From contig CACJJR010000002.1 of the NCBI GenBank assembly GCA_902593795.1, positions 124,001-188,000 of the forward strand: 64,000 bases of DNA, in the 5' to 3' direction. This stretch comes from an uncultured Candidatus Actinomarina sp. Its GTDB lineage: Bacteria; Actinomycetota; Acidimicrobiia; Actinomarinales; Actinomarinaceae. The translations under genes were made by a program, and so were the position numbers. Within the stretch, counting starts at the first letter, position 1, and the number at the start of each line of letters is the position of its first letter. The notes beneath the pieces are model-generated. The model was not told where the DNA came from and ran no database searches. It was given only the letters and a program-made list of their open reading frames with translations. Of this stretch, positions 24,981-33,131 are shown one piece after another.

Positions 24981-24986
24981 TTGTTT

Positions 24987-25865
24987 ATGAGTAGGCAAGT
25001 TAAGAACATCATTAATATTTCAGTTTTTCTTATTTGTATAGCATTAATCAATATTGCTGGTCAAAATATTGAATTAGAAATTAGGGGAGTAAATGCTTTC
25101 ACCTTTATATTGATTGTTGCAGTTTTGGTTCAAGTTATTATTTTTATTCCATCTTTTTTGCTGAAAACAGAGAAGTATTACGACTTAGTTGGCAGTCTCA
25201 CATATATAACAACTATATCGTTTGCGTACTTTGTTGTTGAGGACAAAACAATTATAGATTCTATTATTTATTTTTATGTAATGATTTGGGCATCAAGATT
25301 AGGTATTTATCTATTTAGAAGAGTTCAAAAAGATGGAAAAGATGTGAGATTTGAAAAAGCAAAGAGACATTTCTTCTGGTTTCTCCAATACTGGATGGGA
25401 CAGGCATTATGGGTTTGTTTAACTGCGTGTGCAGCAATAATTGCTATTTTATCTCCTGAAGATGACTCATTACCAGTATTAGCAATGGTAGGTATGGCAC
25501 TATGGATTACGGGATTTACAATTGAATCTGTATCTGATTATCAAAAACGAGCATTTAGAAAAGATAACAATCCAAGTCAATCATTTATACATACAGGTTT
25601 ATGGGCAAGGTCAAGACATCCCAACTATTTTGGAGAGATTACACTCTGGATCGGTATTGCTGTTATTGCATTAAATACTCTGACCGGTGTTGAATACATT
25701 ACGCTTATTTCACCAGTGTTCGTATATGTATTATTAACACGAATGAGCGGTATTAATTTACTTGAATCTATTGCAGATGAGAGATACGGTGACTTAGAAG
25801 AATATCAACGATACAAAAGAAATACTCCTGTATTAATTCCTAAACTTTCTAAAGATAAAAAATAA
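24987..25865 (+). CDS. DUF1295 / steroid 5-alpha-reductase-like membrane protein
   Basis: A 292-residue protein with about seven membrane segments. The C-terminal signature FIHTGLWARSRHPNYFGEITLWIG and the late LLESIADERYGDLEEYQRYKRNTP are typical of the DUF1295/isoprenylcysteine methyltransferase-like superfamily. Homologues bind NADPH or SAM and act on lipids or sterols; the reaction here is unknown. Its last 33 nt overlap a convergent small ORF. Confidence 0.88.
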   Translation: MSRQVKNIINISVFLICIALINIAGQNIELEIRGVNAFTFILIVAVLVQVIIFIPSFLLKTEKYYDLVGSLTYITTISFAYFVVEDKTIIDSIIYFYVMIWASRLGIYLFRRVQKDGKDVRFEKAKRHFFWFLQYWMGQALWVCLTACAAIIAILSPEDDSLPVLAMVGMALWITGFTIESVSDYQKRAFRKDNNPSQSFIHTGLWARSRHPNYFGEITLWIGIAVIALNTLTGVEYITLISPVFVYVLLTRMSGINLLESIADERYGDLEEYQRYKRNTPVLIPKLSKDKK

Positions 25866-25979
25866 TCCAATTCCAATAGCTATTAACTGGTAATAGGGAA
25901 GTGAATCGTATCTTATTATAAAATTATACCCAATTCCAATAATGCCTAAACCAACTGCAAGTTTCTGCCAGTTCTTCAT
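25833..25979 (-). CDS. 48-residue membrane protein downstream of the panB-like gene
   Basis: The ATG at 25979 directly follows the stop of the panB-like gene (TAAATG), so translation would be coupled. Two hydrophobic segments are separated by a short polar turn (RYDSLPYYQ), and the tail is basic (FRKFRN). The last 33 nt are antisense to the DUF1295 gene. No family was recognised. Its membrane character and tight spacing favour a real gene. Confidence 0.5.
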   Translation of the reverse strand: MKNWQKLAVGLGIIGIGYNFIIRYDSLPYYQLIAIGIGLFFIFRKFRN

Positions 25980-26810
25980 TTATAAATTATTTAATTGTTC
26001 GAGGAGGTTATCTTTCTCTCCAGGTAGCATTTCTACAGTGTGTTCACTACTTGGATAACTACCTGAGTCGACATCATCTTTGAAGCCTTTTACTGCTTTT
26101 GCTCTCTCAGTATTTAGTTTTTCTTTAATTTCTTTTCCATTTCCCCAGGATTTAGCATGTCTGGGCATTTTAATTCCTGTTGTTTCACCGCATATATCTT
26201 CAAAAAATAAAAACATGACATCTCCACCTGATCCTGAACCAAGTGAGTTAATAACTAAAGAAGTATGTTTTTTAATTTCTGTTAAAGCATCTTCTGCCAC
26301 ACATTCAACTTCTGCTCCAAAAGCTCCAGCATCTTCTAATCTTTTCATGTCTTTTAATATAGATATTGCTTCATCTGCAGTTTTACCTACGGTTCTTATT
26401 CCACCATATTTAGTAGCCATTGATGGAACCATACCTACATGGCCCTGTACTTGCATGCCTTCTTTAGCTAGCATTTCAACAACATCAAAGCTTCTTGGAG
26501 TTAGTACTGAATCAGCTCCTGCCATCATGACATCAAACGCACCTCGAAGTATTTCTTCGTTAGTAATAAACCTTCCAGCAAATAATGCTGCTGTAATAAA
26601 AGTATTTGGAGCTCCATTTCTAACATCCTGGTACCAATCGCTTCCAGTAATAATCATATCTATATCTTGATTAGCTATAATTTCTGCCTCTTCTTTATTG
26701 GCTGCAGTTACTTGGGTCATTTTTATATTGTTTTTTTTGTTTGAGATAATATCTCCAACTGTGATATTACGTTCTACTTGTTCGTGCCCAAACGTATAAA
26801 TTCTTTTCAT
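25980..26810 (-). CDS. PanB-like ketopantoate hydroxymethyltransferase family protein
   Basis: A 276-residue TIM-barrel protein of the phosphoenolpyruvate mutase/PanB superfamily. VQGHVGMVPSMATKYGGIRTVGKT matches the PanB segment MGHIGLTPQ...GGYKVQGK, and DAGAFGAEVECVAEDA matches EAGAFAIVLE. The metal-binding N-terminal part (MIITGSDW) departs from the usual VGDSLGM. It may therefore be a paralogue acting on a different 2-keto acid rather than true pantothenate PanB. The start is the ATG at 26810, given by TATAAT 6 nt upstream; the frame stays open further, into a tRNA remnant. Confidence 0.8.
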   Translation of the reverse strand: MKRIYTFGHEQVERNITVGDIISNKKNNIKMTQVTAANKEEAEIIANQDIDMIITGSDWYQDVRNGAPNTFITAALFAGRFITNEEILRGAFDVMMAGADSVLTPRSFDVVEMLAKEGMQVQGHVGMVPSMATKYGGIRTVGKTADEAISILKDMKRLEDAGAFGAEVECVAEDALTEIKKHTSLVINSLGSGSGGDVMFLFFEDICGETTGIKMPRHAKSWGNGKEIKEKLNTERAKAVKGFKDDVDSGSYPSSEHTVEMLPGEKDNLLEQLNNL

Positions 26811-26816
26811 GTAGGT

Positions 26817-26822
26817 ATTATA
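26817..26822 (-). promoter_or_regulatory. leaderless -10 element for the panB-like gene
   Basis: TATAAT on the minus strand ends 6 nt before the ATG at 26810. It abuts the tRNA-Phe remnant, so the promoter lies at an integration junction. Confidence 0.7.
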
Positions 26823-26830
26823 CGTGACCA

Positions 26831-26877
26831 CTTGTCTGAAAAACAAGGGGTCGGCAGTTCGATTCTGCCTCTGGCCA
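26831..26877 (+). pseudogene. 3' half of tRNA-Phe (GAA), 5' half missing
   Basis: An anticodon arm CTTGT-CTGAAAA-ACAAG (anticodon GAA), T arm GGCAG-TTCGATT-CTGCC and 3' acceptor TCTGGCC-A are intact. The sequence before is a promoter rather than an acceptor and D arm. A 3' tRNA fragment is the usual remnant of an attachment site after integration at a tRNA gene. Confidence 0.85.
26835..26864 (+). repeat. 30-bp direct repeat, left copy
   Basis: Identical over 30 bp to 28454-28483. It covers the anticodon loop to the T loop of tRNA-Phe. The two copies bracket a two-gene segment and resemble attL/attR. Confidence 0.85.
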
Positions 26878-26937
26878 CAAGGGTTTTCTGGTATCCCAAG
26901 CAAAATTGTGACCAATTCTGTGACCACCTAGTTTGGA

Positions 26938-27981
26938 TTATTTTTTAGTTTTGTTAATGCTTAAGCTTGCAAAGACTTTAGAAAAATCTAAATTACCACC
27001 TTTTCTATAATTTTCCCAAGAACCTAACTTATTTTCTTTTAAAAAATTATTAACAATTTCATTGTCTCCACTAAGTAATTTCTTACTTACTTCGAGTTCT
27101 AATCTAAATCTATTGTAAAAATCATTTGCAAATTTATTAACCATATCAATTAATTCAGTTTTGTTATCAAACTCAATAATCTCATCTATACCTTTTGTAA
27201 AATCAAGTGTAAAAAAAATAATATAAAAATTTTTTGTTTTAAAGTAAATTGATTCATTATCTCCTTCTAAAGTTTTAATTTCAATCCCGTCTCTTCTAAG
27301 CTCTATTTTTGAAATATTTGTGTATTTAATATCAAGCTGCTCGGTTCCATTAAAAACTAACTTGTCTTTTTTTATATCAAGACGACCCTCTTGTAATTTA
27401 TTAAATTCTTCTTGAGTAGAAATCATTTTAAAAAAAGTATTTATCTTTTTTAAAATACCTACTTCGGATGGTGTATATTCTTTTTTCTGAATTGAAAGGT
27501 AACCAAGGAGTAGAAACATCCACACCCATTGGGTTGTTCTTGCTGGTGGTTTACTCAATTCGTGATAAGGTTTTTTGGGATTATTTTTATTCATACCTAA
27601 TTCAACATCCTCAAATGTGAATTCTATATCATTGTCTTTAGCTTTATCAATAAATTCTTCACTCCATTCATCAACTTGTTCTTTGAAAAGATCAAATGAA
27701 TGTTTTTGAAAATCTTCCATTAATTCTATAGAATCTTTGGTTACATTTTCTTGAAGTTCTTCATCTACAAGGTCGAAAAACCACCCTACATAGACAAGAG
27801 CAAATAATCCCAATATACCTATAGGCCATCTCATAAAATATGAAATAACAAAAATAATACCCCAATTGCTACCATCTAAATTATTGTTAAGAATTAGATT
27901 TGGGGTTATAAATATAAGACCCGTAAAAGAAATAATAACTATTTCTATCTTAAGTTTTTGAAAAAATTGTTTATTACTCAT
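26938..27981 (-). CDS. hypothetical membrane protein inside the repeat-flanked segment
   Basis: A 347-residue protein from the ATG at 27981. Two N-terminal membrane segments (about 14-35 and 42-68) precede a charged cytoplasmic region. A third short hydrophobic stretch follows (WVWMFLLLGYLSI, near 165), then a PH-like beta-rich region (LDIKKDKLVFNGTEQLDIKY...IELRRDGIEIKTLEG). No family was recognised. Its ATG overlaps the stop of the upstream small gene by one base. Confidence 0.7.
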   Translation of the reverse strand: MSNKQFFQKLKIEIVIISFTGLIFITPNLILNNNLDGSNWGIIFVISYFMRWPIGILGLFALVYVGWFFDLVDEELQENVTKDSIELMEDFQKHSFDLFKEQVDEWSEEFIDKAKDNDIEFTFEDVELGMNKNNPKKPYHELSKPPARTTQWVWMFLLLGYLSIQKKEYTPSEVGILKKINTFFKMISTQEEFNKLQEGRLDIKKDKLVFNGTEQLDIKYTNISKIELRRDGIEIKTLEGDNESIYFKTKNFYIIFFTLDFTKGIDEIIEFDNKTELIDMVNKFANDFYNRFRLELEVSKKLLSGDNEIVNNFLKENKLGSWENYRKGGNLDFSKVFASLSINKTKK

Positions 27982-28214
27982 TAAAAACCTAGTATAAAAT
28001 CCATTTCTTCTGGATACATTTCGAGATAACAATCTAATGATAAAAGTTGATTTGAGTATATTCCACCAAAAAAGAGATCGTCTTTAGTGCTTTTTATCAA
28101 ATTTATTTTAAATAATGAATTGCTATGTTCATCTTTTCTTAACATTAACTCTTTGATAAGTAAGAAAGTATTGGCATCTTTTACCTTGGTACTTGTGTTA
28201 AATAAATTTTCCAT
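27981..28214 (-). CDS. hypothetical small protein, first gene of the repeat-flanked segment
   Basis: A 77-residue protein from the ATG at 28214, preceded by AGAGG. It is soluble, charged and unrecognised. It is coupled (TAATG) to the 347-residue membrane protein, and the two look like a unit, possibly cargo of a mobile segment. Confidence 0.6.
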   Translation of the reverse strand: MENLFNTSTKVKDANTFLLIKELMLRKDEHSNSLFKINLIKSTKDDLFFGGIYSNQLLSLDCYLEMYPEEMDFILGF

Positions 28215-28232
28215 AAAACCTCTTCTAAATAC

Positions 28233-28257
28233 AAAAAAACGGCCTATGCCGTTTTTT
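28233..28257. terminator. bidirectional hairpin terminator
   Basis: ACGGC-CTAT-GCCGT is flanked by an A-run on the left and a T-run on the right, so it can terminate in both directions. It lies upstream of the two-gene segment and insulates it. Confidence 0.8.
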
Positions 28258-28432
28258 AAATATTGCCATATTAGAAACAAAAAAGCAAATTATGGGTTTC
28301 TTATATAATTAAAAAACTATGACCAAACTATGACACGCTCGCTTTTGAAGTCTCTTTTAATCTACGCTAACTGCGATATATTGGCTCTGTATAACGAGCG
28401 TAAATTCAAACAGAATAAGTTATAATCAACTA
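28258..28432. other. gene-free stretch between terminator and tRNA-like remnant
   Basis: No credible gene in about 175 bp. It holds a TATAAT (near 28421-28426, plus strand) that would drive the tRNA-like remnant, and TGACCAA/TGACAC half-repeats near 28320-28340 that resemble TGACC repeats at 26909-26930 on the other side of the insert. It may be eroded mobile-element DNA. Confidence 0.4.
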
Positions 28433-28498
28433 AGGTCAAATGGTTAGCCCATATCTGAAAAACAAGGGGTCGGCAGTTCGATTGCGCATATTGGCACA
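28433..28498 (+). pseudogene. degenerate tRNA-Phe-like sequence, right copy of the 30-bp repeat
   Basis: It contains the 30-bp repeat at 28454-28483. The anticodon stem and T arm no longer pair fully, and the ends (GGTCAA...TTGGCA) pair weakly, so it is not a functional tRNA. It is best read as the other attachment-site half or a decayed tRNA. Confidence 0.6.
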
Positions 28499-28571
28499 AT
28501 CGTTTACATCATTGAATTGAAATATTAGTTACTCTGATATTTCTAATTAACATTATTAGAAAAATTTATTA

Positions 28572-28577
28572 TATAAT
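28572..28577 (+). promoter_or_regulatory. leaderless -10 element for ndh
   Basis: TATAAT stands 7 nt before the ATG at 28585, with no ribosome-binding site. Confidence 0.6.
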
Positions 28578-28584
28578 TTAAATA

Positions 28585-29823
28585 ATGTCAAAAATTGTAA
28601 TCATAGGTGGAGGTTTTGGTGGCCTTAGTTTTTTACAAACAGCTCGAAAAAGCAATAACGAATTTACGCTTATAGATAAAACCAATCATCATCTTTTCCA
28701 ACCTCTTTTATATCAAGTTGCTACTGCTGTTTTATCACCTGCAGACATAACAGTACCTATACGTAATTTATTTAAAAATGATAACAATGTAAAAATTACA
28801 CTAGGTGAAGTTGTAGACATTAGAAGGGAAAAGAAACAAGTAGTTTTAAAAAATGACGATGTAATTGACTATGATCAATTAATAATTAGTACTGGGGCAA
28901 GCTATTCGTACTTTGGTAATGAAGATTGGGGAAAATATTCAAATGGTCTCAAAAACATTAATGATGCTTTAGATATTAGAGATAAAATACTAAAAGCTTT
29001 TGAAAAAGCTGAAAATGAAACTGATAAAAAGAAACAAAAAAAGTATCTAAATTTTGTAGTTATTGGAGGTGGTCCAACTGGAGTTGAAGTAGCAGGATCA
29101 ATTGCTGAGATTGCTTTCAAAGATATAAACAAAGAATATAGAAATTTTAATAGTAATGATTCAAATGTTTATTTAATTGAGGCAGGAAGTAATATTCTTC
29201 CTTCTTATAGTTCAAAATTATCAAATAAAGCTTCTAAATATTTAAAAAAAATGGGTGTAGAAATAAAAATTAATGAAAAAGTAGAAGATATTGAAGATAT
29301 GTTAGTCACTACTGATAAAGGAAAAATCGAATCAGATAATATTATCTGGGCAGCTGGTAACAAAGCTAGTTCCCTTATAGAACTTCTTGATACTGAAATG
29401 GATGCTGAAGGTAGAGCGATAATTAATCAAGATTGTTCAATTAAAAAAGATGACAGTATTTATGTAATTGGCGATGCAGCTAATTTTATAGGCGTTAATG
29501 GCGAACCGTTACCAGGGATCGCACCAGTTGCAATACAGCAAGGAAAGTATGTTGGGTTCAATACCAAAAAAAATATTTCTAAAGAAAATAGAAAGCCTTT
29601 TAAATATAGGGACAAAGGAATGATGGCAACTATTGGTGGGTTTAAAGCTATAGGTGTTGTAGGTAAATTTGAAATATCTGGATTTATCGCTTGGTTGTTT
29701 TGGAGCTTAATTCATTTAGTTTATCTTATTGGTTACAAATCAAAGTTTGTTGTAGCTATTGAATGGATATTTGCTTTTTTCTTCAATAAGCGAGGAACTA
29801 GATTGATATATCGAAATAATTAA
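28585..29823 (+). CDS. ndh: type II NADH dehydrogenase (NDH-2)
   Basis: A 412-residue FAD/NAD(P)-binding oxidoreductase. The FAD dinucleotide fold is IIGGGFGGLSF, HHLFQPLLYQVATAVLSPADI is the NDH-2 hallmark, the NAD fold is VIGGGPTGVEVAG, and the FAD-binding end is YVIGDAA. Hydrophobic segments near the C-terminus (about 365-405) anchor it to the membrane. It passes electrons from NADH to quinone without pumping protons. It stands alone, under its own promoter. Confidence 0.94.
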   Translation: MSKIVIIGGGFGGLSFLQTARKSNNEFTLIDKTNHHLFQPLLYQVATAVLSPADITVPIRNLFKNDNNVKITLGEVVDIRREKKQVVLKNDDVIDYDQLIISTGASYSYFGNEDWGKYSNGLKNINDALDIRDKILKAFEKAENETDKKKQKKYLNFVVIGGGPTGVEVAGSIAEIAFKDINKEYRNFNSNDSNVYLIEAGSNILPSYSSKLSNKASKYLKKMGVEIKINEKVEDIEDMLVTTDKGKIESDNIIWAAGNKASSLIELLDTEMDAEGRAIINQDCSIKKDDSIYVIGDAANFIGVNGEPLPGIAPVAIQQGKYVGFNTKKNISKENRKPFKYRDKGMMATIGGFKAIGVVGKFEISGFIAWLFWSLIHLVYLIGYKSKFVVAIEWIFAFFFNKRGTRLIYRNN

Positions 29824-29826
29824 TAA

Positions 29827-30027
29827 CTAGCAGTCAAAATCTAAAAAAAAGCAACTATTTCGCCAAAAGAGAATTGAAAACAAAATAAACATTAGACCAA
29901 ACAAATATTTGTAATTATCAATAATAAAAATTTCTAATTTATTTTTATATTCTTTACTTTGGATTCTAGTTATAACATTTGTGAAGTTAATAATGACTAA
30001 TGCTGCAATAACAAGTATGTAGATCAT
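29827..30027 (-). CDS. small two-pass membrane protein
   Basis: A 66-residue protein with two hydrophobic segments (about 2-20 and 40-58) and a Cys-containing, Phe-rich tail (NSCFFLDFDC). It follows the DoxX-like gene by 8 nt on the same strand. Unknown function. Confidence 0.5.
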   Translation of the reverse strand: MIYILVIAALVIINFTNVITRIQSKEYKNKLEIFIIDNYKYLFGLMFILFSILFWRNSCFFLDFDC

Positions 30028-30035
30028 TTTTTAAA

Positions 30036-30479
30036 TTATGGTTTATCTCTAACACTTGAACCAACTACAAGCGCTGCAGAAATGATGATTAAATTTTTAA
30101 TAATATATTGACCTTCGACTGTTAATCCAAACGGAAAACTTGTAAAACATACTTCAGGTAAAAGTATTAGTGGTAAAAATGTTCCTGGCATTTGTATAAA
30201 TAAAAGTAGTATTGAGAATCTTATTAATGGTTTTATGCACATTGTCACTCCAATAATTACTTCCCACCAACCTAAAATAGGTACGAAATCAGCAGGGTCA
30301 TTAAACCAATAAACAGTATTTTCAACTAGCTCTTGAGCTGGACTTAGTCCAAAAGGTTTTAAAATACCAAACCATATATAACAAATGCCTAAAGAATATC
30401 TCAATAAAGTAGTACCCCAACGGGACATAAAACTAATAATTAAAATATCTAAATCATTAAGTGATTTTATGTTCTTCAT
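30036..30479 (-). CDS. DoxX/DUF417-like membrane protein
   Basis: A 147-residue protein with four membrane segments. LLRYSLGICYIWFGILKPFGLSPA and GWWEVIIGVTM resemble the DoxX/DUF417 group (small quinone- or redox-linked membrane proteins). It is divergent from the 82-residue gene at 30592. Function is not established. Confidence 0.68.
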   Translation of the reverse strand: MKNIKSLNDLDILIISFMSRWGTTLLRYSLGICYIWFGILKPFGLSPAQELVENTVYWFNDPADFVPILGWWEVIIGVTMCIKPLIRFSILLLFIQMPGTFLPLILLPEVCFTSFPFGLTVEGQYIIKNLIIISAALVVGSSVRDKP

Positions 30480-30591
30480 ACAATTACTTTATTGCTAATC
30501 CTTATTTACTAAAAATCAGATAAATTAAAGAATTTTGAATTAAAATAAAAAAATGAAGAAATTAGTCTTTTACATTATAAAAGTACTCTAA

Positions 30592-30840
30592 ATGGGACAT
30601 TGGATAGACGCTCTTTTTAAGTACATGGAACGCTTCTTTGATCGTTCTGGGGACTCAGACAAAAAGAGACCATCAAAAATTATGATTCAGATAGTTCTAA
30701 TGAGTGTATTTCCAGTATTGTATACTCTTACTTTGATGCCACCAGGGGTTACTGCTATACAAGTCATCTCTGCTGGTGTTGCATTTCTACTTATCATGCT
30801 TTTTGCTCTTAGAGTTTTGAAATATTTCAAAATAATGTAA
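30592..30840 (+). CDS. small two-pass membrane protein
   Basis: An 82-residue protein. A soluble charged N-terminus (RFFDRSGDSDKKRPS) is followed by two membrane segments (about 32-47 and 52-75) joined by a Pro/Gly loop. No family was recognised. Confidence 0.55.
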   Translation: MGHWIDALFKYMERFFDRSGDSDKKRPSKIMIQIVLMSVFPVLYTLTLMPPGVTAIQVISAGVAFLLIMLFALRVLKYFKIM

Positions 30841-30859
30841 ATAACTTTTATTTATTTAG

Positions 30860-31762
30860 TTATTGAATTGCTAAAGGGTCTCCATATTCCCAAGTTACAC
30901 TTCCACCACGATCTAATTGTTCAATTAAATTCATATCTTCTTCATCAATTCTGAAATCAAGGTCAAAGTTTTCTTGCATACGAACTATTTGTATACTTTT
31001 TGGTAGTATTGCATATCCAAGTTGAAGAGCCCATTTAAGAAGAACTTGTGCTTCAGTAACATCATATTTTGAAGCCATTTTTTTAAAAGGTGATTCCAAG
31101 TCATTTCCATCTTTATACATTTCATCAGTTTTAAGACTATTTTCACCATCTTTATGTCTCCAAGTTGAAAGAGGTACAAGACTACTATATGCAATAATAT
31201 CGATATCATTTTCTTTAAGATATTGAACTAATTCTGGTTTTTGAGACCAAGGATGTATTTCTATCTGATTAGCTGAAGGTAGGGGGTATCCTTTATCATT
31301 TAATTGTTCAATATGGTTGATACCCCAGTTAGAGACACCAATATTTTTCACCTTGCCCTGTTCTTGTTGTGTTAATAATGTCTCCCACTGTTCTAATCTT
31401 TTGTTCTTAGCATGAGGGGAGTGAATTAGATAAAGATCTACATAATCAACATCAAGATTTCTAAGGCTTTTATCTAAAGATTTTATAGCACCAACATTAT
31501 TCTTGACCCTATCTACTTTTACTAAACCTCCAGGCCATAATTTTGTAGTAATTGTTAAATCACTACGTTTTAAATCTTTATCTTCATAGATTCTTTTTAA
31601 TGCCCTACCTACACCATCTTCATTTCTATACACAGCTGCTGTATCAATATGTCTGTATCCATACTTAATAGCGGCATACGTCATATCTTCGGATTCTTGG
31701 GAATTCATATTATATGTTCCTAGACCTATGCGTGGCACTATGTGATTTTTACTCTTATCCAT
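30860..31762 (-). CDS. aldo/keto reductase
   Basis: A 300-residue NADPH-dependent barrel enzyme. The catalytic tetrad is visible: Asp and Tyr in HIDTAAVYRNEDGVG, Lys in TTKLWPGG, and His in LIHSPHA. GVSNWG and the NADP-binding ILPKSIQ follow as usual. It reduces carbonyls to alcohols; the substrate is unknown. The ATG lies 2 nt after the stop of a 26-residue ORF, so it is probably translated by coupling. Confidence 0.92.
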   Translation of the reverse strand: MDKSKNHIVPRIGLGTYNMNSQESEDMTYAAIKYGYRHIDTAAVYRNEDGVGRALKRIYEDKDLKRSDLTITTKLWPGGLVKVDRVKNNVGAIKSLDKSLRNLDVDYVDLYLIHSPHAKNKRLEQWETLLTQQEQGKVKNIGVSNWGINHIEQLNDKGYPLPSANQIEIHPWSQKPELVQYLKENDIDIIAYSSLVPLSTWRHKDGENSLKTDEMYKDGNDLESPFKKMASKYDVTEAQVLLKWALQLGYAILPKSIQIVRMQENFDLDFRIDEEDMNLIEQLDRGGSVTWEYGDPLAIQ

Positions 31763-31764
31763 TT

Positions 31765-31845
31765 TTAAAATAACAAATACAAAAATCCAAACAACAGTGG
31801 AATCAGGAGAACAAAACTCAATAAAATAATTCTTTTAGGTTCCAT
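31765..31845 (-). CDS. 26-residue membrane peptide upstream of the aldo/keto reductase
   Basis: It starts at the ATG at 31845 with TAGAAT 6 nt upstream, the standard leaderless layout here. The peptide is basic at the N-terminus (MEPKR), then nearly all hydrophobic. Its stop lies 2 nt before the reductase ATG. It could be a true micro-protein or a leader that couples translation; the promoter favours real translation. Confidence 0.5.
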   Translation of the reverse strand: MEPKRIILLSFVLLIPLLFGFLYLLF

Positions 31846-31851
31846 ATATTA

Positions 31852-31857
31852 ATTCTA
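31852..31857 (-). promoter_or_regulatory. leaderless -10 element for the 26-residue ORF and reductase
   Basis: TAGAAT on the minus strand, 6 nt before the ATG at 31845. It is the only promoter-like element seen upstream of the reductase. Confidence 0.5.
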
Positions 31858-32018
31858 TATTTGGTTGAGAACAAAATTTCTTAAAGATAAATAAATAATA
31901 ACCAACCAAAATACTTTCTCCAATCTTTTAGTTACCCAGAGTTTGTCATATTTGTAATACAGACCAAAAAAAAGTAACAATTTATTCATCATCGTAATTC
32001 TTAAAATACATCATATGC

Positions 32019-32051
32019 AAAAAAGAGTCCAGTTTCCCGAACTCTTTTTTT
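32019..32051. terminator. hairpin terminator
   Basis: AAAAGAGT (32021-32028) pairs with ACTCTTTT (32041-32048) around a 12-nt loop, followed by more T. A-runs and T-runs on both sides make it usable in both directions. The rest of 31858-32107 shows no gene. Confidence 0.7.
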
Positions 32052-32107
32052 GAGGTAACAGGCTTATTACCTAATAAATATATTAATCACTAATAGAATT
32101 AAAACAT

Positions 32108-32497
32108 ATGACATCTTTATACAAATTAGAAATTTATAAGAAACCATTAGATGCAATAAAAAATGGTACTAAGCATATTGAAATACGTACTAATAATTCG
32201 TATGAAGCCATTGATTATTCACTTTTAAAAGTTAACGATGTAATTTCATTTCAGATAATTAATGGCCCACCTTTTATTAATTTAGATGTAATAACACCTG
32301 ACGCTTTAAAAGTAAAAGTTAAAAGAGTTACAAATTATCGAAACCCGGAGGAGTTACTTCTTAATGAAGGTCTCCAAGTACTCTCAACTTTAGTAAATTC
32401 AATAGATGAAGGTATTAAAATGTTGTATAGTTTTCATGAATATGAAGATATGATTCCCATTCATGGTATCTTCGCAATCGAAATTGAGATAGTCTAA
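32108..32497 (+). CDS. ASCH-domain-like protein
   Basis: A 129-residue protein. IYKKPLDAIKNGTKHIEIR followed by LLKVNDVISFQI matches the ASCH/PUA-like layout (K-x-I-x-x-G-x-K-x-x-E-x-R ... GD-x-I-x-F). It ends with IHGIFAIEIEI. ASCH proteins bind RNA or act as small amidohydrolases. TAGAAT lies 8 nt before the ATG. It overlaps the convergent membrane gene by 4 nt. Confidence 0.7.
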   Translation: MTSLYKLEIYKKPLDAIKNGTKHIEIRTNNSYEAIDYSLLKVNDVISFQIINGPPFINLDVITPDALKVKVKRVTNYRNPEELLLNEGLQVLSTLVNSIDEGIKMLYSFHEYEDMIPIHGIFAIEIEIV

Positions 32498-33081
32498 TTT
32501 TCTGAACGGATATCAAAATACGGCATAAAGAACTGTAGAACACGACCTATTGACAACACTATAACAACAGAAGCTATACCAATTTTTCCACCTAGTAAAA
32601 ATCCGATTGAAAATGCTACTAACTCTAACAGTGTTCTCGCATTGCCAATCTTGAATCCTAATTGTTCTAGACCAACCATAATTCCATCCCTAGGGCCTGC
32701 ACCTAAGTCTCCTCCAACATAAATTGCAGTGCCAGCACCTATTAAGGTTATGCCAGTAATTAAGTAAGTGACTTGAAGATAAATACTTCCTGCATTAGGA
32801 ATAATGTTTATTACAAAATCTGCAGTAAGTCCAATCCAGAATGCATCAAAAATTGTTGCTATACCTGGTTTTTGTTTAAGAGGTATCCATAACAAAAGAG
32901 CAAGTAGGGATGTAAGAATACCTGCTTGACCGTATGTAATATTTATAGTTTTAGATATACCATCATGCAAAACACCCCATGGTCCAAGACCTAAGTTTGC
33001 CATATAATTAAAGGCAACACCTATTCCTATCATTGTTATACCAGAAAACGCTTGAAAGTATCTACGGACCAATATGGGCAT
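32494..33081 (-). CDS. YczE/YyaS/YitT family membrane protein
   Basis: A 195-residue protein with five membrane segments. GPWGVLHDGISKTINITYGQAGIL and GAGPRDGIMVGLEQLGFKIGNARTLLE are repeats typical of YczE-like proteins. The function of the family is not known. Confidence 0.82.
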   Translation of the reverse strand: MPILVRRYFQAFSGITMIGIGVAFNYMANLGLGPWGVLHDGISKTINITYGQAGILTSLLALLLWIPLKQKPGIATIFDAFWIGLTADFVINIIPNAGSIYLQVTYLITGITLIGAGTAIYVGGDLGAGPRDGIMVGLEQLGFKIGNARTLLELVAFSIGFLLGGKIGIASVVIVLSIGRVLQFFMPYFDIRSEN

Positions 33082-33131
33082 ATATCAATGTAACATTTTG
33101 TATTATTTAGATTATTATTCAAATATAAATT

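Noticed and set aside
26080-26670. Plus-strand ORF of 196 codons over the panB-like gene
   Set aside because: Ser/Pro-rich translation typical of antisense to a conserved enzyme; no promoter or ribosome site.
26836-26842. Reading the tRNA remnant as tRNA-Ser (UGA)
   Set aside because: With the 7-nt loop CTGAAAA, positions 34-36 are GAA, so it is tRNA-Phe.
26811-26927. N-terminal extension of the panB-like frame
   Set aside because: It runs through the tRNA-Phe remnant and upstream of a TATAAT; the ATG at 26810 fits the promoter.
26938-28214. A toxin-antitoxin or defence pair in the repeat-flanked insert
   Set aside because: Coupled small and large genes fit the layout, but no toxin, nuclease or antitoxin motif is visible, so I make no such claim.
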